The position numbers were made by a program, and so were the translations under genes. The notes beneath the pieces are model-generated. The model was given only the letters and a program-made list of their open reading frames with translations, was not told where the DNA came from and did not search any database. A stretch of 64,000 nucleotides of DNA. Source: Pseudomonas typographi. GTDB lineage: Bacteria; Pseudomonadota; Gammaproteobacteria; Pseudomonadales; Pseudomonadaceae. Positions 42,125 through 52,247 of the stretch are shown in pieces. The stretch is taken from positions 1 to 64,000 of the forward strand of contig NZ_JAAOCA010000008.1 of the NCBI RefSeq assembly GCF_014694385.1, in the 5' to 3' direction. Position 1 is the first letter of the stretch, and each line of letters opens with the position of its first letter.

Positions 42125-43057
42125 TCATGCTCGCTCGATCAACGCTGAACCCCACGATAACCCTACCCCGAACCCACTGATCGCCACCCGCTTCCACTTC
42201 GGGTCGTTCAGGTGTTTTTCCAGCAGCAGCGGCACGCTGGAAGACACCGTATTGCCGGTTTCGAGCATGTCTTTGACGAACTTGTGCGCCGAGGCGCCCT
42301 CTTCGAAACGCCGTGCCACGGCGTCGACGATGGCGGCGCTACCTTGGTGGATGCAGAAGGCATCGACCTCGGCCGTGGTCAGGCCGGCATCCTCGAGCAA
42401 CTCGTTCAGGTGCGCCGGCACCTTGACCAAAGCGAAGTTGAACACCTGGCGGCCATTCATGAAAAAGCTACCGTTGGTGACCTTCAGGTGCTCGGCACCG
42501 GCACCGTCGGTGCCGAACTTGGCCTTGCCCAACTGCCACAAGGGGCCCTCGCCCATCCAGGTGGCGGTGGCCGCATCGCCGAACAACATGGTGGTGTTAC
42601 GGTCTTGCGGGTCGACGATCTTCGAGTAAGGGTCAGCGGTGATCAACAAGCCGTTCTTCAGCCCCGCCGCTTCCATGAAGCCCTTGATGGCATACAGGCC
42701 ATACACGTAGCCTGAGCAACCCAGCGACACGTCGAACGCGGCCACGTGAGTGCCCAGCCCAAGCTTGTGCTGCACAATGGCAGCAGTGTGCGGCAGGCCT
42801 TCTTCGTCGCCGTTCTGGGTCACGACGATCAGGGCATCGATGTGCCCACGTTGCAACTCTGGGTGGGCGCCGAACAGCGCGTTGGCCGCTTCTACGCACA
42901 GGTCGGAGGTTTCCTGGGTATCGGCCTTGCGAGGCAAAAAGGCCGAACCGATCTTGCCGAGGATGAAGTTTTCGTCTTTACCGAAGCGGGCGCCTTGGGC
43001 GTAGTTGTCGACGCCGGCGCTAGGCACGTAGCTGGCGATGCTTTTGATGCCAATCAT
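42125..43057 (-). CDS. 3-oxoacyl-ACP synthase III homologue
   Basis: A 310-aa condensing enzyme of the FabH type. The triad is visible: Cys in FDVSLGCSGYVYG (near residue 117), His in AFCIHQGSAA and Asn in ETGNTVSSSVPLLLE. FabH starts fatty acid synthesis, but copies in flagellar clusters of Pseudomonas are thought to supply acyl groups for flagellin glycan; that link is context only. Start ATG after GGGAAG. Confidence 0.9.
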   Translation of the reverse strand: MIGIKSIASYVPSAGVDNYAQGARFGKDENFILGKIGSAFLPRKADTQETSDLCVEAANALFGAHPELQRGHIDALIVVTQNGDEEGLPHTAAIVQHKLGLGTHVAAFDVSLGCSGYVYGLYAIKGFMEAAGLKNGLLITADPYSKIVDPQDRNTTMLFGDAATATWMGEGPLWQLGKAKFGTDGAGAEHLKVTNGSFFMNGRQVFNFALVKVPAHLNELLEDAGLTTAEVDAFCIHQGSAAIVDAVARRFEEGASAHKFVKDMLETGNTVSSSVPLLLEKHLNDPKWKRVAISGFGVGLSWGSALIERA

Positions 43058-43215
43058 TCTGGCTTCCCAATCTGTATACGCTTTGAACGGGCTGCGCCGT
43101 GCAGGCCAGGGCGGCGGAGCGCCTCAGGCGCCATTGTGGCCCGTTATGACAATAGAATGAAGATGCGCGTTTCGACCCAGAGGTCACATTAAGACTGCAA
43201 GCAGGCAAAAAAACC

Positions 43216-43263
43216 AGCGTGGTGTTTCACAGGTTGGCTGCACACTATTGGCGGTGCCTTTGG
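43216..43263 (+). repeat. Truncated copy of the TIR element
   Basis: Begins AGCGTGGTGTTTCACAGG and continues with GTTGGCTGCAC and GCGGTGCCTTT, matching the first 48 bases of the element at 44268 with several changes. The rest is missing. It directly adjoins the GNAT gene stop. Confidence 0.65.
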
Positions 43264-43267
43264 CCAC

Positions 43268-44203
43268 CTAACGCCAGTCATCCAGCACCCAGCATTCCGG
43301 CCTGTCGTAACTGCCGCTGCCGCGGTGCAGCGTGATGCCGAGTATTCGAATGGCAAAACCCCGGTTCAGTAACCGTGCATACGCCGGCTGGCGGGCGGTA
43401 TTCACCCCAAGCATCAGGCGCCGTTGCCCCGTTGTGCGGGCCACGCCTTCACAGGCTTCGATCAGCCGGTCGAAACGGACCTCTACCCCTTCACCACCGC
43501 GTACCGCCCCGAACTTCACGTAACACACCTCGGCGCCTGCTTCGCTACGGGGGCCGAAATGGCACGCGGCAAAACTATCAAGCTGGCCGCCTTCGCCATA
43601 GAGCAGCAGGTTACTGCCCAGGCCGAGCACCTCCACGGCTTGTAGTTCACCACGAACGTCCAGCCCCTCGGCCAGCCCGCCGGTGAGCACGGCACAGTCT
43701 GCCAATGCTTGCTCGCTCAAGGCGGGCAGGCCATGTGGTTCATCGAGGGGCGCCGAGCCAGGCACCACCTCACGGTCCAACACGGCGGTCAGCGCCCGAG
43801 GCCAGAAACCAAAGCGTTGGTACAAGCCTATATGGCGTGGGCTGTCCGGGAAGGTGAACAACCCGGCGTGGCGCACCCCCCAGGCATCGAGCTGGGCAAC
43901 GATGCGGCCCATCAATGCTTTGGCCAGTTTACGGTCCCAATACGCCGGAAGCACCGCCACAGGCCCTACCACGGCATGGCTGCCCCAGCGCGCAACGCCG
44001 GCAACCGCGGCAATACGCCCCTGTTGAACAATCTTGAACCAGGCGGTATGCGGCGCTCGCCAGCGGCCCTCCACGTAGTCGCGGTCTGCCCAGAACTCGC
44101 CTGGCGCCGGTACGCCCATAAAAGTGGCGAAGGCAATGCGTACCACTTCGCGGGCTTCGGGCAGGTCCGCCTCGCCTAGGTCTTCGATGGGAAATTCCAG
44201 CAT
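43268..44203 (-). CDS. GNAT-family N-acetyltransferase
   Basis: A 311-aa protein. The N-terminal half is a GNAT fold (DLGEADLPEAREVVRIAFAT; VGPVAVLPAYWDRKLAKALM, the acetyl-CoA loop region); the second half is less clear and may be a degenerate second GNAT domain. In flagellar loci such enzymes acetylate the amino sugar of the flagellin glycan. The AAGGAGA site precedes the ATG at 44203. Confidence 0.82.
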   Translation of the reverse strand: MLEFPIEDLGEADLPEAREVVRIAFATFMGVPAPGEFWADRDYVEGRWRAPHTAWFKIVQQGRIAAVAGVARWGSHAVVGPVAVLPAYWDRKLAKALMGRIVAQLDAWGVRHAGLFTFPDSPRHIGLYQRFGFWPRALTAVLDREVVPGSAPLDEPHGLPALSEQALADCAVLTGGLAEGLDVRGELQAVEVLGLGSNLLLYGEGGQLDSFAACHFGPRSEAGAEVCYVKFGAVRGGEGVEVRFDRLIEACEGVARTTGQRRLMLGVNTARQPAYARLLNRGFAIRILGITLHRGSGSYDRPECWVLDDWR

Positions 44204-44267
44204 TTACGTTCTCCTTAACCCGGATAGGACCGCAACGTGACCGCCGACGGCGGCTCCGGAGGCGAGT

Positions 44268-44433
44268 GTGTGTGGTGTTTCAGAAGTTGGCTGCACCATT
44301 TTAACGGTGCCTTTTACTGCTGCTGGGCGGCGTTGCCGCTCCTCGCCATAGCCGTCTGTGACAGGTCACGGCGCCGTGCCGAACTACAACATTCACGCGT
44401 CCATTGCTGTGCGAACTTCTGAAACACCACACT
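44268..44433 (+). mobile_element. MITE-like element with 19-bp perfect terminal inverted repeats
   Basis: Left end GTGTGGTGTTTCAGAAGTT at 44270-44288 and its exact complement at 44414-44432 bound 125 bases with no gene. A second copy lies in opposite orientation at 56648-56808 and partial ones at 43216 and 60487. Non-autonomous element; the mobilising transposase is unknown. Confidence 0.8.
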
Positions 44434-44528
44434 AGGCTTCCCGCCCGCTCAAGCAAAGGGCCCTTACGGTTATTGCAGCAAACGCCTACTGCTGGAGATC
44501 AAGGGGACGTTTGCGGGTGGGTGTGATG

Positions 44529-44553
44529 AAAAAAGCCCGGCACAAAGCCGGGC
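44529..44553 (-). terminator. Terminator of the flgL operon
   Basis: On the minus strand GCCCGGC/GCCGGGC stem with a 5-base loop, followed by TTTTTT. It lies 25 bases after the flgL stop. Confidence 0.95.
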
Positions 44554-44577
44554 GCTAAAAGTAAAGCGACCTACCCG

Positions 44578-46152
44578 TCAAATTTTGTCGAACAGGCTCA
44601 ATTGCGAGATTTTCGCGAACGCCAACTGCGATGCTTCCAGCATGGTTTGTTGCAAGGTCAACTGCGCCGTGGCGCTGGCCAGGTCCGTATCGCCAATGGC
44701 CGACTGGGTCGCATCGTTGGCCAGGCTCAAGCTGCTGTTCTCCGACGACTGCACGTCGATGGCGTTTTCACGCGCACCGATGGAGCCCCGTGTGGTGTCG
44801 ATCTGCTGCATGGACGAATCGATGTTGCCGATGGCCGAAGCCACGGCATTTTTCACGTTCACCGAAGTTTCGGTGTCGGTGACCGGCGTGTTCAGTGCGG
44901 TACGAAGGTCCGCCAAGGTTTGCAGGATGTTCTGCGAGTTATTGGTGTTGCTGCTGACACTGAACTGGTCACCGGCCTCTGGGCTACCGGAGATGTCGAA
45001 GGTGACCCCCGCGGCGGTGAGGGTGCTGCCGCTGAGCGTGCCGCTGGCGATAGCCTTGCTGGTCGAACTGTAAGGCTGTGCGTACACCTGATACTCAGTG
45101 GCACTGGTGAACGTGATCAGCGCCCCAGTGCTGGGGAAGGTGCTGGTGTAGGCCGTGCTGTCGCTGATGCTGGCGGAGGTGATCTGCGCCGTGGAGGTAT
45201 TCGACGCGGTACGCGAGGTGCTGATGCTGTCTGGCTTGGACGACAGCGTGAAGCTGTGGCCGGCCACCAGCGCATCGGCGTCGCTGCTTTCGTCGTCGCT
45301 CACGCTTACGTCGACGTTGAACGCCACGCCGTACAAGCTGATCGATGAGCTGTCGTCGTCGCTGGTGTCGATGGTGCCGTTGCCAGCGCTCTGCGCGGTC
45401 ACGTCGTTGCCGTCCTTGTCGGTGAGGGTGTATTGCGTGCTGCTGGTGAAGGTCAGCGTATAGGGTTCGCCGGCGGTGAAACTTTTGTTGTACGACGTCG
45501 ATGAGGTCATCTCGCCGCTGGACACATACACCCGACCATCGTCGGTCGCGGGCGAGATCAGCGTGCTCTGGGTACGGCTGACGTTGGCAGCCGAGTCGAA
45601 AATGCTGTAGCCGGTATCATTGCTAGCCAGGCTAAGGGTGTCGGACACCTGCAGGCTCAGCTGGGTCTGGTCACCCTGGTAGGTGTAGGAACCGTCGCTG
45701 TTGCGCACATAGGGCTGCACGTCGCTCTTGGCTCCGGCGAAGATGTAATTGCCGCTGGAGTCTTTGGAGTTCATCAAGCCATACACGGTGTCTTCGATTT
45801 CACCCAGTTCACTGGCAATGGATTGCCGGTCGGCGTCGCTCAACCCGCCGTTACCGGCCTCGATGGTCAGCTCGCGGGCACGTTGCAAGGAATCGTTCAC
45901 GCTCGAAAGAATGCTTTCTTCGTTATTGAGCGAGTTGGTGATGCTGGTCATGTTGTTGCTGTACTGGGTCAGCAACGATTTCTGCTGATCGAGCTTGAGC
46001 AGCTTAGAGGCGCCGACGGGGTCATCGGCGGCAGTTTGGATGCGTTCGCCGGAGCTGATTTGCTCTTGGGTCTTGGCGGTATCGGCAAAGCCCTTGGCGT
46101 ACGTCGACACACTATTGGCGTAGTATTGGCTAGTGGAAATACGCATGGTCAA
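44578..46152 (-). CDS. flgL: Hook-filament junction protein FlgL (HAP3)
   Basis: A 524-aa junction protein. N-terminus MRISTSQYYANSVSTYAKGF with EQISSGERIQTAADDPVGAS and flagellin-like C-terminus (DLASATAQLTLQQTMLEASQ) are typical. The centre is long, Ser/Thr/Asp-rich and variable. Ten bases after flgK and last gene of the flgF-L operon. Confidence 0.96.
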   Translation of the reverse strand: MTMRISTSQYYANSVSTYAKGFADTAKTQEQISSGERIQTAADDPVGASKLLKLDQQKSLLTQYSNNMTSITNSLNNEESILSSVNDSLQRARELTIEAGNGGLSDADRQSIASELGEIEDTVYGLMNSKDSSGNYIFAGAKSDVQPYVRNSDGSYTYQGDQTQLSLQVSDTLSLASNDTGYSIFDSAANVSRTQSTLISPATDDGRVYVSSGEMTSSTSYNKSFTAGEPYTLTFTSSTQYTLTDKDGNDVTAQSAGNGTIDTSDDDSSSISLYGVAFNVDVSVSDDESSDADALVAGHSFTLSSKPDSISTSRTASNTSTAQITSASISDSTAYTSTFPSTGALITFTSATEYQVYAQPYSSTSKAIASGTLSGSTLTAAGVTFDISGSPEAGDQFSVSSNTNNSQNILQTLADLRTALNTPVTDTETSVNVKNAVASAIGNIDSSMQQIDTTRGSIGARENAIDVQSSENSSLSLANDATQSAIGDTDLASATAQLTLQQTMLEASQLAFAKISQLSLFDKI

Positions 46153-46161
46153 AGGCTCCTT

Positions 46162-48210
46162 TTACAGCGCGTTGAGCAGGGCGGAAAACACTTCCTGCGC
46201 TGTTTTGATGATCTGCGAAGAGGCTGTGTAGTACTGCTGGAACTTGACCAGATCGGCGGCTTCTTCATCCAGGTTTACACCGGCCACCGAGTCACGGCTG
46301 GTGGTGGCCGAATCCAGCACCGTGGCGGTGGCAGTCGCATCGCTGGAGGCTTGCGCGGCGGTAGCGCCCACCCCTTCCACCAATTTGGCATAGGCGTCGG
46401 TCAGGCTGATGCCGTTACCACTGCTGCTACCGACCGTTTTCGCGGTCTGCAGGGTGAGCAGGCTGCTGGCATTTCGGTTGTCGGTCGCGCCATCGCTGTT
46501 GAAGGCTACCGACAGGGTGTCGTTGGCCTGCGGCGAGCCGCTGACGGACATTTCGAACGTCGCGTTCATGGCGTTACCGTCAGCGTCGTACAGGGCCGCG
46601 CCGTCGCTGTCGAGCATCGGCACGCTGATGCTCAGGGTATTTTCCTGCCCGGGCACGATGGTGCCGGTGCCGATGCTGTTGCCCTGGGCACCGTAAACGG
46701 TGTAACCCTGACTACCGCTGCTGGCCGAGCCGAATACCAGCTTGACCGGCATGGCGTTCTCGATGCCTTCCTGGCTGGTGGCAAGGTCGCTGCCACTGTA
46801 AATATCCAGTTCGCTGGTCAGGGTGGCCTGGGAGCTGATACTCAGGGTGCCGCTATTGCTTGAGCCGAGCGTACCGGTCAATGCGCCGGCAAATGCCAAC
46901 TTGTCGACGTCGGTCAGCGTGGTGCTGATCGCCTGCGCGCCGTTGCGGGTGGGCGTGATGGTAAACGAATCGCCGGCGGCCACGGCGTTACCGTCGAGCG
47001 ACAGGCTAAAGCCGTCGAAACTGGTGGCCGGGTCGTCGCTGAGCTTGGCACTGCCCAACACCGTGCCGTCGGAGCGGGTGACGGTGTAAGTGTCGGCGTC
47101 GGTAAACTTGACCGTGTAGTTGTAAGTGGTCAGGGCATTGGCGTCGTCGATGGTCACATCGAGGTTGCCAGAGCCGTCACTGTTGCGCGACGACGCCAAG
47201 CTGCGCGAGGCGATCGCACTGTCGCTGTTGATGCTGGAGAACAGATTGCTGCCAAAATCGCCGTTAGCGTCCAGGCCCTGGCCCAATTGGCTGTTGATGC
47301 TGTCACTGACCACCATGGCCATGCGCCCCAGCTCGTTCTCTGCCGGCTGTAGCACGTCGGTGCGATAGCTGAGCAGGCCACCGATCTGGCCACCGGTCAC
47401 CACCGAGGTGACATCGGTGCTGTAGTTCGCATAGTTGACCGTGAGGCTGTACTGGGTGGGGTCGGTGCCGCTCGGTTGCGCACTCAGGGTGTTGGCGTTA
47501 TTGCCGGTCACCAATGCCTGGCCGCTACCGAGGTACACATCATAGTTGCCGTCACGCTCTTGCACCGTCACGCCCACCAAGCCGTTAAGCTCGACCACAG
47601 CTTGGTCGCGGGCGTCGAGCAGGCTGTTGGGCGAGGTGCCGTTGGCGCTGAGGGCTACGATCTGCTGGTTGAGGCTGGCGATCGACTGGCTCAGGGTGTT
47701 GACCTGGTCAGACAACGATGACAACTCGCTGTTGATGTCGCTGTTTTGTTGGTCCATCTGGGAATAGATGGAGTTGAAGCGGCTGCTCAGGGTTTGCGCG
47801 CTGGTCACCAACAGTTGCCGCGCCGAGGTGTCGTCCGGCGACGCGGCGGACGTCTGCAGTGCCGAGAAAAAGTCCGAGAGCACCGTGGTAACCCCCGTGG
47901 TGCTGTCTGACAACAGCGAATCGAGCGAGGCCACCTGGTCGGAATAGGTGCTGGCCTGAGAATCGAGCGCGGTGCTGCTGCTCACTTGGTTTTGCAGGTA
48001 TGAGCTGTAGATACGGCGCACCTCAGCCAGCGTGGTCCCGGTACCCACATACCCTGCCCCGCCGATGCTCTGCAAGGCCCCGGCGTTGCTGATGGTCGAC
48101 TGGCGCGAGTAGCCGGCGGTGGATACGTTGGTGATGTTGTTACTGGTCGTAGCCAACGCAGTCTGGGTGGCAGCCAGCCCGGACAGCCCGATGTTGATCA
48201 GATTCGCCAT
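46162..48210 (-). CDS. flgK: Hook-filament junction protein FlgK (HAP1)
   Basis: A 682-aa protein. N-terminus NIGLSGLAATQTALATTSNN with ITNVSTAGYSRQS and C-terminus SVAGVNLDEEAADLVKFQQYY with QIIKTAQEVFSALLNAL are conserved; the middle is a long beta-rich insert as usual in Pseudomonas. Forms the first junction ring on the hook. Confidence 0.97.
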   Translation of the reverse strand: MANLINIGLSGLAATQTALATTSNNITNVSTAGYSRQSTISNAGALQSIGGAGYVGTGTTLAEVRRIYSSYLQNQVSSSTALDSQASTYSDQVASLDSLLSDSTTGVTTVLSDFFSALQTSAASPDDTSARQLLVTSAQTLSSRFNSIYSQMDQQNSDINSELSSLSDQVNTLSQSIASLNQQIVALSANGTSPNSLLDARDQAVVELNGLVGVTVQERDGNYDVYLGSGQALVTGNNANTLSAQPSGTDPTQYSLTVNYANYSTDVTSVVTGGQIGGLLSYRTDVLQPAENELGRMAMVVSDSINSQLGQGLDANGDFGSNLFSSINSDSAIASRSLASSRNSDGSGNLDVTIDDANALTTYNYTVKFTDADTYTVTRSDGTVLGSAKLSDDPATSFDGFSLSLDGNAVAAGDSFTITPTRNGAQAISTTLTDVDKLAFAGALTGTLGSSNSGTLSISSQATLTSELDIYSGSDLATSQEGIENAMPVKLVFGSASSGSQGYTVYGAQGNSIGTGTIVPGQENTLSISVPMLDSDGAALYDADGNAMNATFEMSVSGSPQANDTLSVAFNSDGATDNRNASSLLTLQTAKTVGSSSGNGISLTDAYAKLVEGVGATAAQASSDATATATVLDSATTSRDSVAGVNLDEEAADLVKFQQYYTASSQIIKTAQEVFSALLNAL

Positions 48211-48220
48211 GGTTCAAACC

Positions 48221-49519
48221 TTACAAAGTCGAAGTGGTGGCACTGCTGGCCGCGTAGTTCTGGTAGTTTTGCAGTTGCTTGGCGATCGCCGTGATCTTGC
48301 TGGCGTAGTTCGGATCGGTCGCGTACCCAGCCTTTTGCAACTCTTTTACAAACTGTTCAGGGTTATCGGCCGACTTGAGCACACCTTGATAACGATCGTT
48401 GTTTTGCAGCAGGTTGACCAAGTCGTGGAAGCTGTCGGCGTAGGAACCGTAAGCGCGGAACTGCGCCGTTTCCTTGACCATCTGGCCTCCTTCGTACTCG
48501 CTGGTGACCGCCCGTGCCGATTGGCCTTGCCAACTGCCACTGGCCTTGATGTTGAACAGGTTGAAGCTGCTCGAACCGTCGTCCTGGCGCAGGATCGATT
48601 TACCCCAGCCGGTTTCCAGCGCGGCCTGGGCCACCAACACGCTTGGGCTAACGCCAATGCGTGCAGCGGCATCCTGGGCCATGGGCAGCATGGTCGCGAC
48701 GAACTCATCCGGCGAGCTGAACGCTGCCTTGTTCGGCGCCAGTGGCACCTGCGAATAGCTACGGCCAGCCTGTTGCGCCTCGCCGGTGCTGCCGAAGCCT
48801 TCGGTCCAGTCGCCGTAGCTGCCGTCGCTGCCCGGCGTGGCTTGGCCTTGGGCAGTGGCACTCGCCACCGCGGCGGCTACTCCCGATGGTGCGCTGCCAG
48901 GGACGCTGATGCGGTGGCCGGCGGTGCTGGGGTGCAACTGGGTGTATTGGGCAACGGTGGTGCCGTCACGGGCGAGCTTGGACGCATCGGCAGCGGGCAC
49001 GATGCCGGCCAGCAGGCGGTCGGCCGCCTTACTGGGCAGCGAAAGCCGGCGCTGGTTGAGTTTGGCCATGTCGTTGTGCGCGAGGGTACCGTCGCTGTCG
49101 GCGGCGGCGTTGCGCTGTGCGCCCAGGGCGTGCTGGCCAGTGTCAACGCTGCGGTTGAACGGGTTATGGCCATCGCCCACGCTGTGGCCGGCGGTTTTCG
49201 AAAGCTGGCGCATCAGTACACTTTGCAGGCCAATGCCGTTGCCTTGGTGCGACAGGCTCACGGCCAACTGCTGGTCGTACATGTCTTGGTATTGCTTGAC
49301 CGTCGAGCTGTTCATGGGGTCGTCCTTGCCCAGCACGTCGTTGGCCGAGCGCATGGACTTAAGCATTTCGCCGACGAACACCGACTCGAACTCTTGGGCT
49401 ACCTTGCGCAGGTTGGCCTCGCTGTCGCGATCACCGTACTTCAGCGAGCTCAAGCGGTTAAGGTCGGTGTAGGCACCGGAGTCGGTGCCGGATGAAACGC
49501 CGCCGTTAGGCATGTCCAT
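48221..49519 (-). CDS. flgJ: Rod cap and peptidoglycan hydrolase FlgJ
   Basis: A 432-aa protein. The N-terminal rod-cap part has LRKVAQEFESVFVGEMLKSM and MNSSTVKQYQDMYDQQLAVS; the C-terminal muramidase part has AARIGVSPSVLVAQAALETG with catalytic Glu and GKSILRQDDGSSSFNLFNIK. It opens the wall for the growing rod. The linker is a little long. Confidence 0.96.
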   Translation of the reverse strand: MDMPNGGVSSGTDSGAYTDLNRLSSLKYGDRDSEANLRKVAQEFESVFVGEMLKSMRSANDVLGKDDPMNSSTVKQYQDMYDQQLAVSLSHQGNGIGLQSVLMRQLSKTAGHSVGDGHNPFNRSVDTGQHALGAQRNAAADSDGTLAHNDMAKLNQRRLSLPSKAADRLLAGIVPAADASKLARDGTTVAQYTQLHPSTAGHRISVPGSAPSGVAAAVASATAQGQATPGSDGSYGDWTEGFGSTGEAQQAGRSYSQVPLAPNKAAFSSPDEFVATMLPMAQDAAARIGVSPSVLVAQAALETGWGKSILRQDDGSSSFNLFNIKASGSWQGQSARAVTSEYEGGQMVKETAQFRAYGSYADSFHDLVNLLQNNDRYQGVLKSADNPEQFVKELQKAGYATDPNYASKITAIAKQLQNYQNYAASSATTSTL

Positions 49520-49531
49520 GCTGCTGCCCCT

Positions 49532-50644
49532 TTAGATAACGATCAGGTCGGCTTGCAACGCGCCAGCCTGTTTCAAAGCTTCAAGGATGGCCATCAGGTC
49601 ACTGGGCGCGGCCCCCACTTGGTTGACCGCACGCACAATCTCATCAAGCGTGGTTCCCGGGCCAAACTTGAACATCGGCTTGGCTTCCTGCTCGGCGTTG
49701 ACCTTCGACCGCGGCACCACGGCTGTCTGCCCATTGGAGAATGGGCCGGGTTGGCTGACGATCGGGTCTTCGGTGATGGTCACCGTCAGGCTGCCGTGGG
49801 TGACCGCCGCGGGCGACACCTTGACGTTCTGGCCGATCACGATGGTGCCGGTGCGAGAGTTGATAATGACCTTGGCGATGGCTTGGCCAGGGTCTACCTC
49901 AAGGTTTTCCAGGATCGACAGGTAGTCGACGCGCTGGTTCGGGTCCAACGGCGCGGTAACGCGCACCGAGCCGCCGTCCAAGGCCATCGCAACACCTGGG
50001 CCAAGCAGTTCGTTCACTTTGTCCACGATGTGCTTGGCGGTAGTGAAGTCCGGCCGGTTGAGGTTCAGCGTCAGGTAATTGCCTTGGTCGAAGCCACTGG
50101 GCACCGAACGCTCGACCGTCGCGCCGCCGGGAATGCGCCCAGCCGATGGTACGTTGACGGTGATCTTCGAACCATCACGGCCTTCGGCGTCAAAACCACC
50201 CACCACCAGGTTACCCTGGGCAATCGCATACACGTTGCCGTCGATACCCTTGAGCGGAGTCATCAGCAAGCTGCCGCCGCGCAAGCTCTTGGAGTTACCG
50301 ATCGACGACACGGTGATATCGATGGTCTGGCCCGGCTTGGAGAACGGGGGCAAATCCGCATGGATCGACACCGCCGCCACGTTCTTGAGCTGGGTGGTAC
50401 TGGTGCTGGCCGGCACCTTTATGCCGAACTGCGCCAACATGTTGTTGAAGGTTTGCAGGGTGAACGGCGTCTGGGTGGTCTGGTCGCCCGTGCCGTCCAA
50501 CCCCACCACCAGGCCGTACCCGATCAATTGGTTGCTACGTACGCCCTGGACGCTGGCGATGTCCTTAAGGCGCTCGGCCTGGGCTACCCCGCCTACCCCC
50601 ATGAACAAGCAAGCCGCGACCATCAACTGTTTGAATTTCGACAT
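49532..50644 (-). CDS. flgI: Flagellar P-ring protein FlgI
   Basis: A 370-aa periplasmic ring subunit. It has a signal peptide ([20 protein letters not shown]), then [20 protein letters not shown] and [13 protein letters not shown], invariant in FlgI. The ATG at 50644 gives the normal signal; a GTG at 50656 is possible. Next to flgH, its outer-ring partner. Confidence 0.97.
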   Translation of the reverse strand: MSKFKQLMVAACLFMGVGGVAQAERLKDIASVQGVRSNQLIGYGLVVGLDGTGDQTTQTPFTLQTFNNMLAQFGIKVPASTSTTQLKNVAAVSIHADLPPFSKPGQTIDITVSSIGNSKSLRGGSLLMTPLKGIDGNVYAIAQGNLVVGGFDAEGRDGSKITVNVPSAGRIPGGATVERSVPSGFDQGNYLTLNLNRPDFTTAKHIVDKVNELLGPGVAMALDGGSVRVTAPLDPNQRVDYLSILENLEVDPGQAIAKVIINSRTGTIVIGQNVKVSPAAVTHGSLTVTITEDPIVSQPGPFSNGQTAVVPRSKVNAEQEAKPMFKFGPGTTLDEIVRAVNQVGAAPSDLMAILEALKQAGALQADLIVI

Positions 50645-50656
50645 GTTCGTGCGCAC

Positions 50657-51352
50657 TCAGAAGGGGTAGTACGGGCTGGAGAAGAACCGATCCAACCAGC
50701 CGGGCTGGCTTGCCTCGGCGAACGACCCGGTACCGGAGTAGGTAATCCGAGCGTCGGCCACACGGGTCGACGACACGGTATTGTCGGTTGCGATGTCATC
50801 GGCACGGATCAGGCCGGCGATGCGCACCAGTTCCTCGCCGGTATTAAGGGTCATCCACTTCTCGCCACGCACGGCGATGATGCCGTTGGGTAGCACATCG
50901 GCTACGGTGACGGTGATCGACCCCGTTAAACTGTTGGCTTGGTCACCTTTTGCCTGGCCGTCGGTGGCGCGATTACCGGTGTACCCCACACCCAAGCTCG
51001 CCTTGCCACCGGTGATCGGGTTGGTGCCCGACACGCCGCCGCCGAACAGCGAGGTCAGCCCCATGCTGTTGCTGCTGTCTTTGCTGACCTTGGAGTTAGC
51101 ACTCTTGGATGCCGACATTTTCTCGTTGAGGGTCACGGTGATGATGTCGCCTACACGGAATGCCTTGCGGTCGGTGTACAGGTTCTGGTCGAAGCCGGCC
51201 TGGTAGATTGACCCGTTGGTGGCCGCGGCAGGCAGCGGGGTACGCGGCAGCACCGGCGAATAATACGGGTCGTTGGGCTTGGGCGGCGGCGCCATGCAGC
51301 CCCCCAGAACGGTGGCCGCGGCCAGCGACAGTGCGATAGGCAGACGTTTCAT
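50657..51352 (-). CDS. flgH: Flagellar L-ring lipoprotein FlgH
   Basis: A 231-aa outer-membrane ring subunit. Lipoprotein signal with lipobox VLGGC at residue 19; [20 protein letters not shown] and the C-terminal [20 protein letters not shown] are family motifs. GTG-ATG start pair at 51355/51352. Confidence 0.96.
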   Translation of the reverse strand: MKRLPIALSLAAATVLGGCMAPPPKPNDPYYSPVLPRTPLPAAATNGSIYQAGFDQNLYTDRKAFRVGDIITVTLNEKMSASKSANSKVSKDSSNSMGLTSLFGGGVSGTNPITGGKASLGVGYTGNRATDGQAKGDQANSLTGSITVTVADVLPNGIIAVRGEKWMTLNTGEELVRIAGLIRADDIATDNTVSSTRVADARITYSGTGSFAEASQPGWLDRFFSSPYYPF

Positions 51353-51404
51353 CACAGCTTCGACCTCACGGAGTAACTGATCCTTCAGCCAATTGAAAAC
51401 AGGG

Positions 51405-52190
51405 TTAAAGGTTTTGCGTCACAAAGCCCAACATCGCGTCGGCGGTGGAGATGACCTTGGAGTTCATCTCGTAGGCGCGCTGGGTGGTGATCATGTTCAC
51501 CAGCTCTTCCACAGTGCTGACGTTGGAGTTTTCCAGGGTGTTCTGCAGCACCGTGCCAAAGCCGTTCAGGCCCGGCGTACCCACGTTCGGCGCACCGCTG
51601 GCGGCGGTTTCCAGAAACAGGTTGCTGCCGATCGCCTGCAACCCGGTCGAGTTCACGAAGTCGGCGGTCTGGATGTTGCCGATCACTTGAGAAGCGGCGT
51701 TGCCCGCGGTAGTGATCGACACGGTGCCGTCAGTGCCCACGGTGAACGTCTGGGCTTCGGCCGGCACCACAATCGCGGGCTGCAGCGCCAAGCCTTGGCT
51801 GGTCACGATCTGGCCGTCGGAGTTCAGGTGGAAAGTCCCGTCACGGGTATAGGCGATGGTGCCGTCCGGCTGGGTGATCTGAAAGAAACCATGGCCATTG
51901 ACCGCCATGTCGAGCGGCTGGTCGGTGGTCTGCAGGCTACCTTCGGTGAAATTCTTTTGGGTGCCGACGATACGCACACCGGTACCGAGCTGCAGGCCCG
52001 ACGGCAATTGGCTGTCCTGGGTCGACTGCGCACCGGGCTGGCGACGGGTTTGGTACAGCAGGTCCTGGAATTCGGCGCGGTCTTTTTTGAAACCGGTGGT
52101 CGAGACGTTGGCCAGGTTGTTCGAAATGGTGGTCAGGTTCATGTCCTGAGCCGCCAGGCCGGTTTTACTGACCCAAAGAGCTGGAAGCAT
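51405..52190 (-). CDS. flgG: Distal rod protein FlgG
   Basis: A 261-aa rod protein, normal length. [20 protein letters not shown] with [20 protein letters not shown] and the end [20 protein letters not shown] are diagnostic. Outermost rod segment. Confidence 0.98.
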   Translation of the reverse strand: MLPALWVSKTGLAAQDMNLTTISNNLANVSTTGFKKDRAEFQDLLYQTRRQPGAQSTQDSQLPSGLQLGTGVRIVGTQKNFTEGSLQTTDQPLDMAVNGHGFFQITQPDGTIAYTRDGTFHLNSDGQIVTSQGLALQPAIVVPAEAQTFTVGTDGTVSITTAGNAASQVIGNIQTADFVNSTGLQAIGSNLFLETAASGAPNVGTPGLNGFGTVLQNTLENSNVSTVEELVNMITTQRAYEMNSKVISTADAMLGFVTQNL

Positions 52191-52247
52191 CGTGTTCTCC
52201 TAGGCCGCCGCATGCGGCGCCCATACTGTCAATAAAGCGGTGGTTTA

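Noticed and set aside
45823-46863. Long plus-strand frame opposite flgL/flgK (346 codons)
   Set aside because: Antisense shadow of two certain genes caused by GC-rich codon use; the same applies to frames opposite flgI-flgH, fliD and fleQ.
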